DNA of 64,000 bases from Prevotella aff. ruminicola Tc2-24 (lineage in GTDB: Bacteria; Bacteroidota; Bacteroidia; Bacteroidales; Bacteroidaceae): positions 124,001 to 188,000 of the forward strand of contig NZ_FOIQ01000001.1 of assembly GCF_900110895.1 (NCBI RefSeq), given 5' to 3'. The translations under genes and the position numbers were made by a program. Below are positions 54,700 to 62,304 of the stretch, in pieces (position 1 is the stretch's first letter; each line of letters starts with the position of its first letter). The notes beneath the pieces are model-generated. The model was not told the DNA's origin. It did not search any database and saw only the letters and a list, made by a program, of their open reading frames with translations.

Positions 54700-55409
54700 A
54701 GTTCCCTGAGATTTATCTTACCTTCATAAATGGCCTTTCCAAAGACGACGGCAGGGATGCCGGCCGCATGGAGGGCTTTGATGTCATTGATAGAAGAAAC
54801 ACCGCCACTAGCTATCAGATGTAGTTGTGGGTATGCGTCCATGACTTGCTTATACAGGTCGATTGCTGGTCCGGTCAACGTTCCGTCTTTGGAAATCTCC
54901 GTACACAATACGTTTCGTATACCTGCATCAACATATTTCTGGAGGAAGGGAAGTAGATCCTCGTCAGAATCCTCTTTCCAACCGTTAATGCTTACCTTAC
55001 CATGGCGTACATCAGCTCCCAGTATGATATGTTCTGATCCGTATCTCTCCAACCAACCCATGAACAGATCTGGCTGAGTGACGGCGATGGAGCCGATGGT
55101 CACCATTGAAGCGCCCGATGCGAACGCTTTCTGGATATCCTCATCGGTTTTAATACCTCCTCCAAAATCTACGGTCATCTGAGTCTCTGTCGTGATGGCT
55201 TTCAGTACCCCATCGTTAACGACATGCTTCGATTTGGCTCCATCAAGGTCGACCACATGCAGGCGCTTGAATCCCAGACCCTCAAATTCTTTGGCAACCT
55301 CAGCAGGAGAGTTGTGATAGATGGTCTTTTGATCGTAGTCGCCTTTCGTCAGTCGGACGCATTGTCCGTTGATGATATCTATGGCGGGTATCAGTTCTAT
55401 CGCGTTCAT
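54666..55409 (-). CDS. hisA: ProFAR isomerase
   Basis: 247 residues from ATG 55409 ([20 protein letters not shown]); the frame is open ten codons further upstream but homologues begin at the IELIPAIDI strand. Half-barrel marks: [45 protein letters not shown] with the catalytic Asp, and [12 protein letters not shown]. Its 3' end overlaps hisF by 34 nt. Confidence 0.96.
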   Translation of the reverse strand: MNAIELIPAIDIINGQCVRLTKGDYDQKTIYHNSPAEVAKEFEGLGFKRLHVVDLDGAKSKHVVNDGVLKAITTETQMTVDFGGGIKTDEDIQKAFASGASMVTIGSIAVTQPDLFMGWLERYGSEHIILGADVRHGKVSINGWKEDSDEDLLPFLQKYVDAGIRNVLCTEISKDGTLTGPAIDLYKQVMDAYPQLHLIASGGVSSINDIKALHAAGIPAVVFGKAIYEGKINLRELWDWQNESYPV

Positions 55410-55422
55410 TCTTCTAAAAAGA

Positions 55423-56079
55423 CTATTTACGTTCATCATTTATCTCGAGGAAATTCCTCAGTATCCGTTCACCCACAACACCACTTTTCTCGGGATGGAA
55501 TTGGCAGGTGTAGAAATTGTCCTTGTGCATGGAAGCACTATAGGGTTGGATGTAGTCTGCTACCGCAATGGTTTCATGACACAACGGTACATAATAGCTG
55601 TGAACGAAATAGACATACGGGGCGTTCTCGTGTTCCTTAAACGAGACAGGTGAAAGTATGCCTTTATATAGCGGATCCACATCGTTTTTCTCTTGAAAGG
55701 CTTGAGGAAGACTCAGACAGTTCCAACCCATACAAGGAACTTTTTCTTCATGTTTCTGAGGCTTGAATCGCTTGACCTCAGCATCAAAGATTCCGATACA
55801 GTCTACGTCTCCTTCTTCCGAGTGCTTGCAAAGCAACTGTTGTCCAACGCAGATGCCAAAGACAGGTTGCTTAAGATCTCGGATGACTTTGTCAAGATGC
55901 CTTGCTCTCAAGTACTCCATTGCCTCTGCCGCGTGTCCTTGTCCAGGGAACAGTACCCGGTCGGCTTTCTTGAGGGCTTCTGCGTCGTCAGTGAGTACAG
56001 GTTCGATACCCATTCTGCGGAGAGCATTCACCACAGAATAGATGTTTCCTGCATTATATTTTACGATTGCTACCTGCAT
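55423..56079 (-). CDS. hisH: Imidazole glycerol phosphate synthase, glutaminase subunit
   Basis: 218 residues, class I amidotransferase. Nucleophile Cys in FGICVGQQLLCKHS, and the His-Glu of the triad in CQFHPEKSGVVG; RVLFPGQGHAAEAM supplies the oxyanion region. Lies before hisA by 13 nt; order hisH-hisA-hisF-hisIE in one run. Confidence 0.96.
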   Translation of the reverse strand: MQVAIVKYNAGNIYSVVNALRRMGIEPVLTDDAEALKKADRVLFPGQGHAAEAMEYLRARHLDKVIRDLKQPVFGICVGQQLLCKHSEEGDVDCIGIFDAEVKRFKPQKHEEKVPCMGWNCLSLPQAFQEKNDVDPLYKGILSPVSFKEHENAPYVYFVHSYYVPLCHETIAVADYIQPYSASMHKDNFYTCQFHPEKSGVVGERILRNFLEINDERK

Positions 56080-56091
56080 GATTATGGACGA

Positions 56092-56955
56092 TCAACTGAA
56101 GATAATGGTTTTGTTCTTATAAGTGAGGATCTTACGTTGGATATGTTTTGATACAGCGTGCGACAACACGATCTTCTCCAGATCCTTACCTTTCAGAACA
56201 AGGCTTTCTGGGGTATCTTTGTGTGTGATGCGTGTCACATCTTGTTCGATGATGGGCCCGGCATCAAGTTCAGCCGTCACGTAGTGGCTTGTTGCTCCGA
56301 TAATCTTTACACCACGTTCCCATGCCTGATGGTAGGGTTTTGCACCGATGAAGGCGGGTAGGAACGAGTGATGGATGTTGATGATGTGGTGTGGATATGC
56401 CGCAATCATATCATCCGAGATAATCTGCATATAACGAGCCAGGACAATAAACGAGATGTCTTCCTTCTTCAGGAGGTCCATTTCTGCTTTTTCCACTTCG
56501 GCTTTGTTGGAATGGTCTTTCTTGATGCTCCAGACATAATAAGGAATACCAAACTGATCCGCCACATACCGCAGGTCCTCATGATTTGATATGATGCACG
56601 GAATATCACAGGCAAACTCTCCGGCTTTCCATCGTGCCAGCAGATCGTATAGACAGTGGCTCATTTTACTGACAAAGATGGCCATGCGTGGCCGTTTGTC
56701 ACTGTAATATAGACTGAACTTCATCTTGTAGCGCTGCGCATAGAGCGTGGTGATATAATCATATATCTTGTCACGTGGAATCATGAAGCCTTCCAGCTCC
56801 CATTCTATACGCATGAAGAACATGCCGTCCTGCTTGTCAACATACTGATCCAGGTATACGATATTACCCTTGTTGTCTGTAATAAACTTGGTCACCTCAG
56901 TGATGATACCCTGTTGGTCAGGGCAATGAAGCAGCAAAATCGCAGTCGTTTCCAT
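56092..56955 (-). CDS. purU: Formyltetrahydrofolate deformylase
   Basis: 287 residues: an N-terminal ACT domain (1-85, ILLLHCPDQQGIITEVTKFI) and a formyl-transferase-like hydrolase domain with IISNHEDLRYVADQFGIPYY, VLARYMQIISDDM and IINIHHSFLPAFIGAKPYHQ (His-Ser-Phe-Leu-Pro), then GATSHYVTAELDAGPIIEQD. Frees formate from 10-formyl-THF. It has its own -7 box TAACTTTG (56994-56987) and starts the run to hisH. Confidence 0.96.
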   Translation of the reverse strand: METTAILLLHCPDQQGIITEVTKFITDNKGNIVYLDQYVDKQDGMFFMRIEWELEGFMIPRDKIYDYITTLYAQRYKMKFSLYYSDKRPRMAIFVSKMSHCLYDLLARWKAGEFACDIPCIISNHEDLRYVADQFGIPYYVWSIKKDHSNKAEVEKAEMDLLKKEDISFIVLARYMQIISDDMIAAYPHHIINIHHSFLPAFIGAKPYHQAWERGVKIIGATSHYVTAELDAGPIIEQDVTRITHKDTPESLVLKGKDLEKIVLSHAVSKHIQRKILTYKNKTIIFS

Positions 56956-56986
56956 CTATATCTTTGTTCATTGAAATATCAAGGCG

Positions 56987-56994
56987 CAAAGTTA
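56987..56994 (-). promoter_or_regulatory. -7 box before purU and the his genes
   Basis: TAACTTTG on the minus strand, followed by GCGCC, 32 bp before the purU start. -33 box not clear. The same transcript could reach hisH, hisA, hisF and hisIE. Confidence 0.55.
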
Positions 56995-57072
56995 CGAAAA
57001 ATAATGGTAAAACGTGACATAAATGGAAGAAATTGCAACTAAAGGTTTAATTTCTTCGGAAATAGTGTATTT

Positions 57073-57606
57073 TTATTCGTCTTTGCTGTCTGCGCCTCGT
57101 AAAATGATGCTGGTGGCGCCGATTGTGAATAAGCATCCGTCTTCGATGACGCGTCGCTCACGCGGAGCAAGTTCAACATTATCGACAAAGGTACCAGTAT
57201 TGCTGTTGTTGTCTTGTAGGGTATATGTTAGCTTCCCTTTTTTGTTGCGTCCGACAGTAATGGTGCAGTGGTTGAGGTCAACGCTGGGGTCTACAGTCTC
57301 GAAAACGGCATTGGCACGGTTCCCCTTTTGATATCTTCCAATAACATTGCTTCCCATGTGGAGTGGGATGACTTGTTTGAAATGGAAAACATTCTCAATA
57401 ATGACAATAGAACCGCAGCCTTCCTCGTTGGCCTGCTCATCAGGCTGTTCGTCCTTTTGACGGTCACGAAGCTTGGATACGCCGATTCGAATGCCGAATT
57501 CCTTTCCGCATTCTGGACACTTGAAAACCAAGGATTGTCCACTCGAATACTTACTCTCATCGAAAGTAATGTAATGGTCACATTTCGGACAGCGTACTCG
57601 TTTCAT
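57073..57606 (-). CDS. Zinc-ribbon plus FHA domain protein
   Basis: 177 residues from ATG 57606, which overlaps the stop of the upstream gene by four bases; an ATG nine codons earlier would not fit the zinc-ribbon start. MKRVRCPKCDHYITFDESKY and FKCPECGKEFGI form a four-Cys zinc ribbon; an FHA domain follows (about 75-170) with SNVIGRYQKGNRANAVFE and DNNSNTGTFVDNVELAPRE. FHA binds phosphothreonine. Probably a signalling protein linked to the upstream cell-envelope protein. Confidence 0.85.
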   Translation of the reverse strand: MKRVRCPKCDHYITFDESKYSSGQSLVFKCPECGKEFGIRIGVSKLRDRQKDEQPDEQANEEGCGSIVIIENVFHFKQVIPLHMGSNVIGRYQKGNRANAVFETVDPSVDLNHCTITVGRNKKGKLTYTLQDNNSNTGTFVDNVELAPRERRVIEDGCLFTIGATSIILRGADSKDE

Positions 57607-58700
57607 GGCCTCTCCTGGAATTTGTATACCCAAGCCTCCGCAAGTTCTTCGTTCTTGTGGATTCTCTTTAGGGCATTATAAGCCTCGTTTTGTGTGTCGT
57701 AATGCCCCAGAATAACGCGAGTTATATTGCGATGGGTATATACTTCTGTATCGTTATAGCCTTTTTTCTGTAATTCTTCTACAAAGATTTTAGCGTTCTG
57801 CTGTGTAACGCAGCTGGCCAATACAATACAATAACCGGTTTTCTTTTCACTAACGACCTCTTTGTTGTCGCATTCTGTCTTTGCGTCAGGTCTTATGGAA
57901 GTGCTGTTGGAACAAGTCCCCGTTTTCGTTGTGGGCTTTATGATGTCGGACTTCTTGATTTCGATAGAACTGGTGTTTGTGTCCTTTGTCATCATGCCAA
58001 AAAGCAGACTGTTATTCAGATTGCTAATGGTGCGCGTCATCATCTCTGTCTTGCCTGTGGGTAGTGCAACCAGAAAAACGGCAATCAGAACAGCGGCAAT
58101 AGCCACCGCATTGCGTATCCATGAGAATTTGATCTTTACCACATCTTCGCTATCATCCTCCTCGGCCACTGTTTCTTGTAGGCTGTCAACGGGAATGATT
58201 CTTGCTGTCGTTTCATGGCTCGCAGGTTCATCTTTTCCGATCTGCTGTTCAAGAGACGGAACAATATTTGGCGTACTTTCCCCTATTTTGTGGAATTCAA
58301 AAGCTCCCAGGCCGTAAAGGGTCGGAGTCAGAATGCCGGCCTCACAAGGGGTAAACATGTATTTCCCATCTTCATTGAGAGAGAGCGTACCAATATCATT
58401 CAGCTCGTATGTTCCCTCGTTTTGAAGATGCATTCTTAATTCGTTGACCTCGTCTTCAATGCGCTGTAATGCTTCAGGATAGCTGATGTCGTATGCTTCA
58501 ACATAGGACTGCGCCAATAGGGAATCGTTGATCTTCAGCTGTGGGTTGAATCCAAGCGTACGTAATGGCGGAAGAAACGTGTAGTCTCCTTCGTCATAGC
58601 GTGCATCAATATGATGTGTCATGAATCCTCCGAGGTTGGGAACGATGACACAGTCGTTATTCAGCAGAAGTATTTCAATATGCCTTTCTAGCTCTATCAC
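57603..58700 (-). CDS. HU-like/SPOR-domain membrane protein, GTG start
   Basis: 365 residues. N-terminal HU-related domain (IELERHIEILLLNNDCVIVP, then GGFMTHHIDARYDEG and LLAQSYVEAYDISYPEALQR) in the cytoplasm, a single span at about 210-225 (AVAIAAVLIAVFLVAL) and a C-terminal SPOR domain (about 290-360, YCIVLASCVTQQNAKIFVEE, then ITRVILGHYDTQNEAYNALK) that binds denuded peptidoglycan. Start set at GTG 58700, which homologues begin near and which lies at or just after the transcription start implied by the -7 box at 58713-58706. Confidence 0.82.
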   Translation of the reverse strand: MIELERHIEILLLNNDCVIVPNLGGFMTHHIDARYDEGDYTFLPPLRTLGFNPQLKINDSLLAQSYVEAYDISYPEALQRIEDEVNELRMHLQNEGTYELNDIGTLSLNEDGKYMFTPCEAGILTPTLYGLGAFEFHKIGESTPNIVPSLEQQIGKDEPASHETTARIIPVDSLQETVAEEDDSEDVVKIKFSWIRNAVAIAAVLIAVFLVALPTGKTEMMTRTISNLNNSLLFGMMTKDTNTSSIEIKKSDIIKPTTKTGTCSNSTSIRPDAKTECDNKEVVSEKKTGYCIVLASCVTQQNAKIFVEELQKKGYNDTEVYTHRNITRVILGHYDTQNEAYNALKRIHKNEELAEAWVYKFQERP

Positions 58701-58705
58701 GAGTG

Positions 58706-58713
58706 CAAAGATA
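58706..58713 (-). promoter_or_regulatory. -7 box giving a nearly leaderless mRNA
   Basis: TATCTTTG on the minus strand, then CACTC and the GTG start at 58700. The expected transcription start falls within a few bases of the start codon. Confidence 0.6.
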
Positions 58714-58778
58714 CGCGTTTTTTGTGATATAAACAAATAAAAGAAACTTAAAATGTGTGCAAAATAATTTTTTTCCAT

Positions 58779-58786
58779 TATCTTTG
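58779..58786 (+). promoter_or_regulatory. -7 box of rfbC and ugd
   Basis: TATCTTTG followed by CAGCAAAATACG, 18 bp before the rfbC start. Divergent from the HU/SPOR gene promoter. Confidence 0.6.
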
Positions 58787-58803
58787 CAGCAAAATACGAA
58801 CTC

Positions 58804-59352
58804 ATGAAATACATTAATACGGAGATTAAGGATGTCTGTATCATAGAGCCGATGGTAATTAAGGATGGCCGCGGCTATTTTATGGAGGCATGGAAGCAGG
58901 AGGAGTTCAATAAATATGTAGGAAAGGTAGACTTTATACAGGAGAATGAGTCGAAATCATCATACGGTGTTCTTCGTGGTCTTCACTATCAGAAAGGGAC
59001 TACTTCTCAGGCAAAACTGGTGCGTGTAGTCAAAGGTAAAGTGATAGATGTCGCGGTAGATCTTCGACGATCAAGTCCTACGTTCGGTCGCCATGTCATG
59101 GTTGAGTTGAGTGAAGAGAATAAACGTCAGCTGTTTATACCTCGTGGCTTCGCGCATGGCTTCCTGGTTTTAAGTGATGAGGCCATCTTTGTATATAAGG
59201 TGGATGCTCCTTATTCTCCCCAGACAGAGGCCGGAGTCAGATGGGATGATACGGATCTGAACATAGAATGGCCCGTTGCCCAGATGAAGGTTATCACGAG
59301 TGAGAAGGATTTAAAGCTTCCCTCGTTTAAAGATGCAGAAATGTTTGACTGA
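58804..59352 (+). CDS. rfbC: dTDP-4-dehydrorhamnose 3,5-epimerase
   Basis: 182 residues, cupin fold, the third step of dTDP-L-rhamnose synthesis for surface glycans. Family blocks: IIEPMVIKDGRGYFMEAWKQ, QENESKSSYGVLRGLHYQKG with the catalytic His, VIDVAVDLRRSSPTFGRH and LFIPRGFAHGFLVLSDEAIF. It is followed by ugd 18 bp later. rfbA, rfbB and rfbD are not in the window. Confidence 0.95.
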   Translation: MKYINTEIKDVCIIEPMVIKDGRGYFMEAWKQEEFNKYVGKVDFIQENESKSSYGVLRGLHYQKGTTSQAKLVRVVKGKVIDVAVDLRRSSPTFGRHVMVELSEENKRQLFIPRGFAHGFLVLSDEAIFVYKVDAPYSPQTEAGVRWDDTDLNIEWPVAQMKVITSEKDLKLPSFKDAEMFD

Positions 59353-59370
59353 CAACTATTTGTTGACAAG

Positions 59371-60690
59371 ATGAATATAGCAATTGTAGGGACTGGTTAT
59401 GTCGGACTGGTATCTGGAACATGTTTTGCGGATACGGGTGCGAATGTTACCTGTGTTGATGTCGACGAGCAGAAGATTGAGCGACTGAAGAACGGAGATA
59501 TTCCTATCTACGAACCAGGACTGGATGAACTTGTTAAGAAGAATGTAGTAGCAGGACGTCTGAAGTTCACGACAGACTTGGCGTCTGTGCTTGATGACGT
59601 GGAGATTGTCTTCTCTGCTGTTGGTACACCTCCAGACGAAGATGGAAGTGCCGATTTGAAATATGTGTTACAGGTAGCCAAGACTATAGGAGAGAACCTG
59701 AAAAAATATGTGGTGGTGGTCACTAAGTCGACGGTGCCGGTTGGTACAGCCAAGAAGGTGCGTCAGACTATTGAGGACGAGTTGAAGAAACGTGGCATGA
59801 ATATCGAGTTTGACGTTGCTTCTAATCCAGAGTTCTTAAAAGAGGGAAATGCCATCAAGGATTTCATGTCGCCCGATCGTGTGGTGGTAGGTGTGGAGAG
59901 TGAACATGCCAAGAAAGTGCTTTCAAAGCTCTATAAGCCGTTCCTGATCAACAATTTCCGTGTGATATTCATGGATATCCCTTCTGCCGAGATGACCAAG
60001 TATGCAGCGAACTCTATGTTGGCTACACGTATCTCGTTTATGAATGATATTGCGAATCTCTGCGAACGGGTGGGGGCGGATGTGAATATGGTACGTGCCG
60101 GTATTGGCTCTGATACTCGTATTGGACGGAAATTCCTGTATGCAGGCTGTGGCTATGGTGGCAGTTGTTTCCCGAAAGATGTGAAGGCACTTATCAAGAC
60201 GGCCGATCAGAATGGCTATTCCATGGAAGTTCTCAAGGCTGTTGAACGTGTCAATGAGCGGCAGAAGGGCGTGCTTTATGAAAAGCTTGTGAAGGCTTTC
60301 GGAAGTGAGGAGGCCCTTAAAGGTAAGACCATAGCCATGTGGGGACTCTCGTTCAAACCAGAGACCGACGATATGCGTGAGTCAACTGCCTTGGTGATGA
60401 TAGGAAAGTTGTTGGATGCAGGTTGTAAGGTCCGCGTCTATGATCCTATCGCCATGAATGAGTGCAGGCGTCGTATTGGCGATGTCGTGACATATTCCGC
60501 CGATATGTATGATGTCGTCCTTGATGCTGATGCTTTATTGTTGCTCACAGAGTGGAAGGAATTCCGCCTGCCGGGATGGGGTGTCATCAAGAAAGCGATG
60601 AGACGCCCGCTTGTCATCGATGGTAGAAACATCTTTGACACGGAAGAGCTTGAGGAGAATGGTTTCGAGTACCATTGTATTGGAAAATGA
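59371..60690 (+). CDS. ugd: UDP-glucose 6-dehydrogenase
   Basis: 439 residues. Makes UDP-glucuronate with two NAD+. N-terminal Rossmann MNIAIVGTGYVGLVSGTCFA, then VVTKSTVPVGTAKKVRQTI, FDVASNPEFLKEGNAIKDF, the catalytic Cys in AGCGYGGSCFPKDVKAL, and the C-terminal GLSFKPETDDMRESTA. Its stop overlaps the lipoprotein start by three bases. Shares a promoter with rfbC, a sugar-nucleotide pair for surface glycans. Confidence 0.96.
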   Translation: MNIAIVGTGYVGLVSGTCFADTGANVTCVDVDEQKIERLKNGDIPIYEPGLDELVKKNVVAGRLKFTTDLASVLDDVEIVFSAVGTPPDEDGSADLKYVLQVAKTIGENLKKYVVVVTKSTVPVGTAKKVRQTIEDELKKRGMNIEFDVASNPEFLKEGNAIKDFMSPDRVVVGVESEHAKKVLSKLYKPFLINNFRVIFMDIPSAEMTKYAANSMLATRISFMNDIANLCERVGADVNMVRAGIGSDTRIGRKFLYAGCGYGGSCFPKDVKALIKTADQNGYSMEVLKAVERVNERQKGVLYEKLVKAFGSEEALKGKTIAMWGLSFKPETDDMRESTALVMIGKLLDAGCKVRVYDPIAMNECRRRIGDVVTYSADMYDVVLDADALLLLTEWKEFRLPGWGVIKKAMRRPLVIDGRNIFDTEELEENGFEYHCIGK

Positions 60691-61475
60691 ACAGACAGAT
60701 TATCATATTAGTATTGGTAGCCTTTATGACGGCTTGTGGTCGTCAGGGTGGAAAGTCTGGTTCTGTTCCGGAAGACCAGGAGGCGAAGGCCTTGTTGCAG
60801 GGCATCTGGGTCGAAGAGGAGAGTGAGGACCTTTCTTTTCGAGTGAAAGGTGACACGATCTTTTATGCAGACTCGACAAGTATGCCGGCCTATTTCCGGA
60901 TTGTTGGTGATTCGCTGGAACTTGCATCCGGAACGAAATACGGTATCGTGAAACAAACCCCGAACGTGTTCTGGTTTGTCAATCAGAACGGTGACGTGAT
61001 GAAGCTCAGAAAGAGTGAGAATCAGACAGATGTTTCTGAGTTTGTACACGACACTCCGGAAGCTATGATCTATACGCATCAGGTTAAGACAGACTCAGTG
61101 GTTGTGTTTAATGGTGAACGATACCACTGGTATATTGCTGTTAATCCGACAAAATATAAGGTGACGAGACATGTCTTTAACGACGATGGTATGGAGGTGG
61201 AGAACGTCTATTATGACAACATCATGCATGTCAGCGTATTCCAGGGTACAAGGAAACTCTTCTCACAGGATTTCCGTAAACAGATGTATAGCAAGATGGT
61301 GCCGGCGAGTTTCTTAAAGGAAGCGATACTTGGTAAGATGGAGTATGGCCATGCAGATGCCAAAGGACTTCATTTCTATGCCACTCTCTGTATTCCGGAT
61401 GGGGCAAGTTGTTATATGATAGAGACGCTTGTCAATTACATGGGTCAGATGACGATGCGCACAGTAGAATATTAA
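60687..61475 (+). CDS. DUF4738 lipoprotein
   Basis: 262 residues from ATG 60687, which overlaps the ugd stop (ATGA). Lipoprotein signal ILVLVAFMTAC with Cys at about residue 17. The rest is beta-rich: IWVEEESEDLSFRVKGDTIF and YFRIVGDSLELASG, with YGIVKQTPNVFWFVNQNG. Fits DUF4738, unknown function. A terminator follows the stop. The coupling to ugd suggests an envelope role, which is inference. Confidence 0.75.
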   Translation: MNRQIIILVLVAFMTACGRQGGKSGSVPEDQEAKALLQGIWVEEESEDLSFRVKGDTIFYADSTSMPAYFRIVGDSLELASGTKYGIVKQTPNVFWFVNQNGDVMKLRKSENQTDVSEFVHDTPEAMIYTHQVKTDSVVVFNGERYHWYIAVNPTKYKVTRHVFNDDGMEVENVYYDNIMHVSVFQGTRKLFSQDFRKQMYSKMVPASFLKEAILGKMEYGHADAKGLHFYATLCIPDGASCYMIETLVNYMGQMTMRTVEY

Positions 61476-61476
61476 A

Positions 61477-61508
61477 AAAGGAGAGCGGTCAGGCTCTCCT
61501 TTCTTATT
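61477..61508. terminator. Terminator after the rfbC-ugd-lipoprotein unit
   Basis: AAAGGAGAGC (61477-61486) and GCTCTCCTTT (61493-61502), loop GGTCAG, followed by TTATTTTTTT. It separates the unit from the convergent nudC gene. Confidence 0.88.
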
Positions 61509-61515
61509 TTTTTGT

Positions 61516-62289
61516 TTATTTCCCTTCAATCCAGGCGTCCAGAAGCCTACGGGCTATAGATAGCTTTTCAGGAATCGTGGGCAGGTTGTCTTTTCTGAAC
61601 CATCCTCCTTTGGCAATCTCACTCTCTTGCAGGTGAATCTCCCCACCGACATAGTCAGCGTTGAAGCCTACCATGAGTCCACAGGGATATGGCCATGGTT
61701 GCGAGGCAAAATAACGGATATTAGAGATTGTGACGCCAGTCTCCTCGAATGCTTCCCGGGCGACAGCCTCTTCCAATGTCTCACCTGTCTCCACGAAGCC
61801 TGCTACCAGACCATAGAAGTCTGTTCTGAAGTTCTTGGCTCTGACGAGAAGGACCTCATCGCCTCGATGTATCAGTACGATAACCGCAGTGGCCAGTTGC
61901 GGCCACACTTCTTTTCCGCATTCTGTACATTTCTTCGAGATATCCGTGGCCATCTTCATCGGAGCCCCGCATACGCCACAGAATTTAGTGTTCTGATCCC
62001 AATAAAGCAGCTCCTGGCATTTTCCGGCCTTTAGGTATAATTCTTTGGGGAGCTTATAGAAACTCTTTCGAAGACCGCACATCTCGTAGCCTTCCTTGTC
62101 TGTGACAGGTTCCTCGATACGATAGGTCATCACCTCTGTACCGTCACTCATGGGAGTGATGCTAAGTGTGTTTGTCCATGGCTTTACATCCGTTGGTGGT
62201 TCTTCGCCACGAGGGATTGTATAGGAATTGTCTACTGTTTTCTTTAGTAAGAGTTCGTCTTTACAGAATACGAAATAAAGTTTCTCCAT
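61516..62289 (-). CDS. nudC: NAD(+) diphosphatase NudC
   Basis: 257 residues. Hydrolyses NADH and NAD, and in E. coli also removes NAD caps from RNA. A zinc ribbon (FCGVCGAPMKMATDISKKCT then ECGKEVWP) precedes the Nudix domain with an intact box GFVETGETLEEAVAREAFEE then TG, and the NudC signature SQPWPYPCGLMVGF just after. Ends seven bases beyond the rfbC-unit terminator on the other strand. Confidence 0.95.
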   Translation of the reverse strand: MEKLYFVFCKDELLLKKTVDNSYTIPRGEEPPTDVKPWTNTLSITPMSDGTEVMTYRIEEPVTDKEGYEMCGLRKSFYKLPKELYLKAGKCQELLYWDQNTKFCGVCGAPMKMATDISKKCTECGKEVWPQLATAVIVLIHRGDEVLLVRAKNFRTDFYGLVAGFVETGETLEEAVAREAFEETGVTISNIRYFASQPWPYPCGLMVGFNADYVGGEIHLQESEIAKGGWFRKDNLPTIPEKLSIARRLLDAWIEGK

Positions 62290-62304
62290 CGTTGGTGATA
62301 TTTG

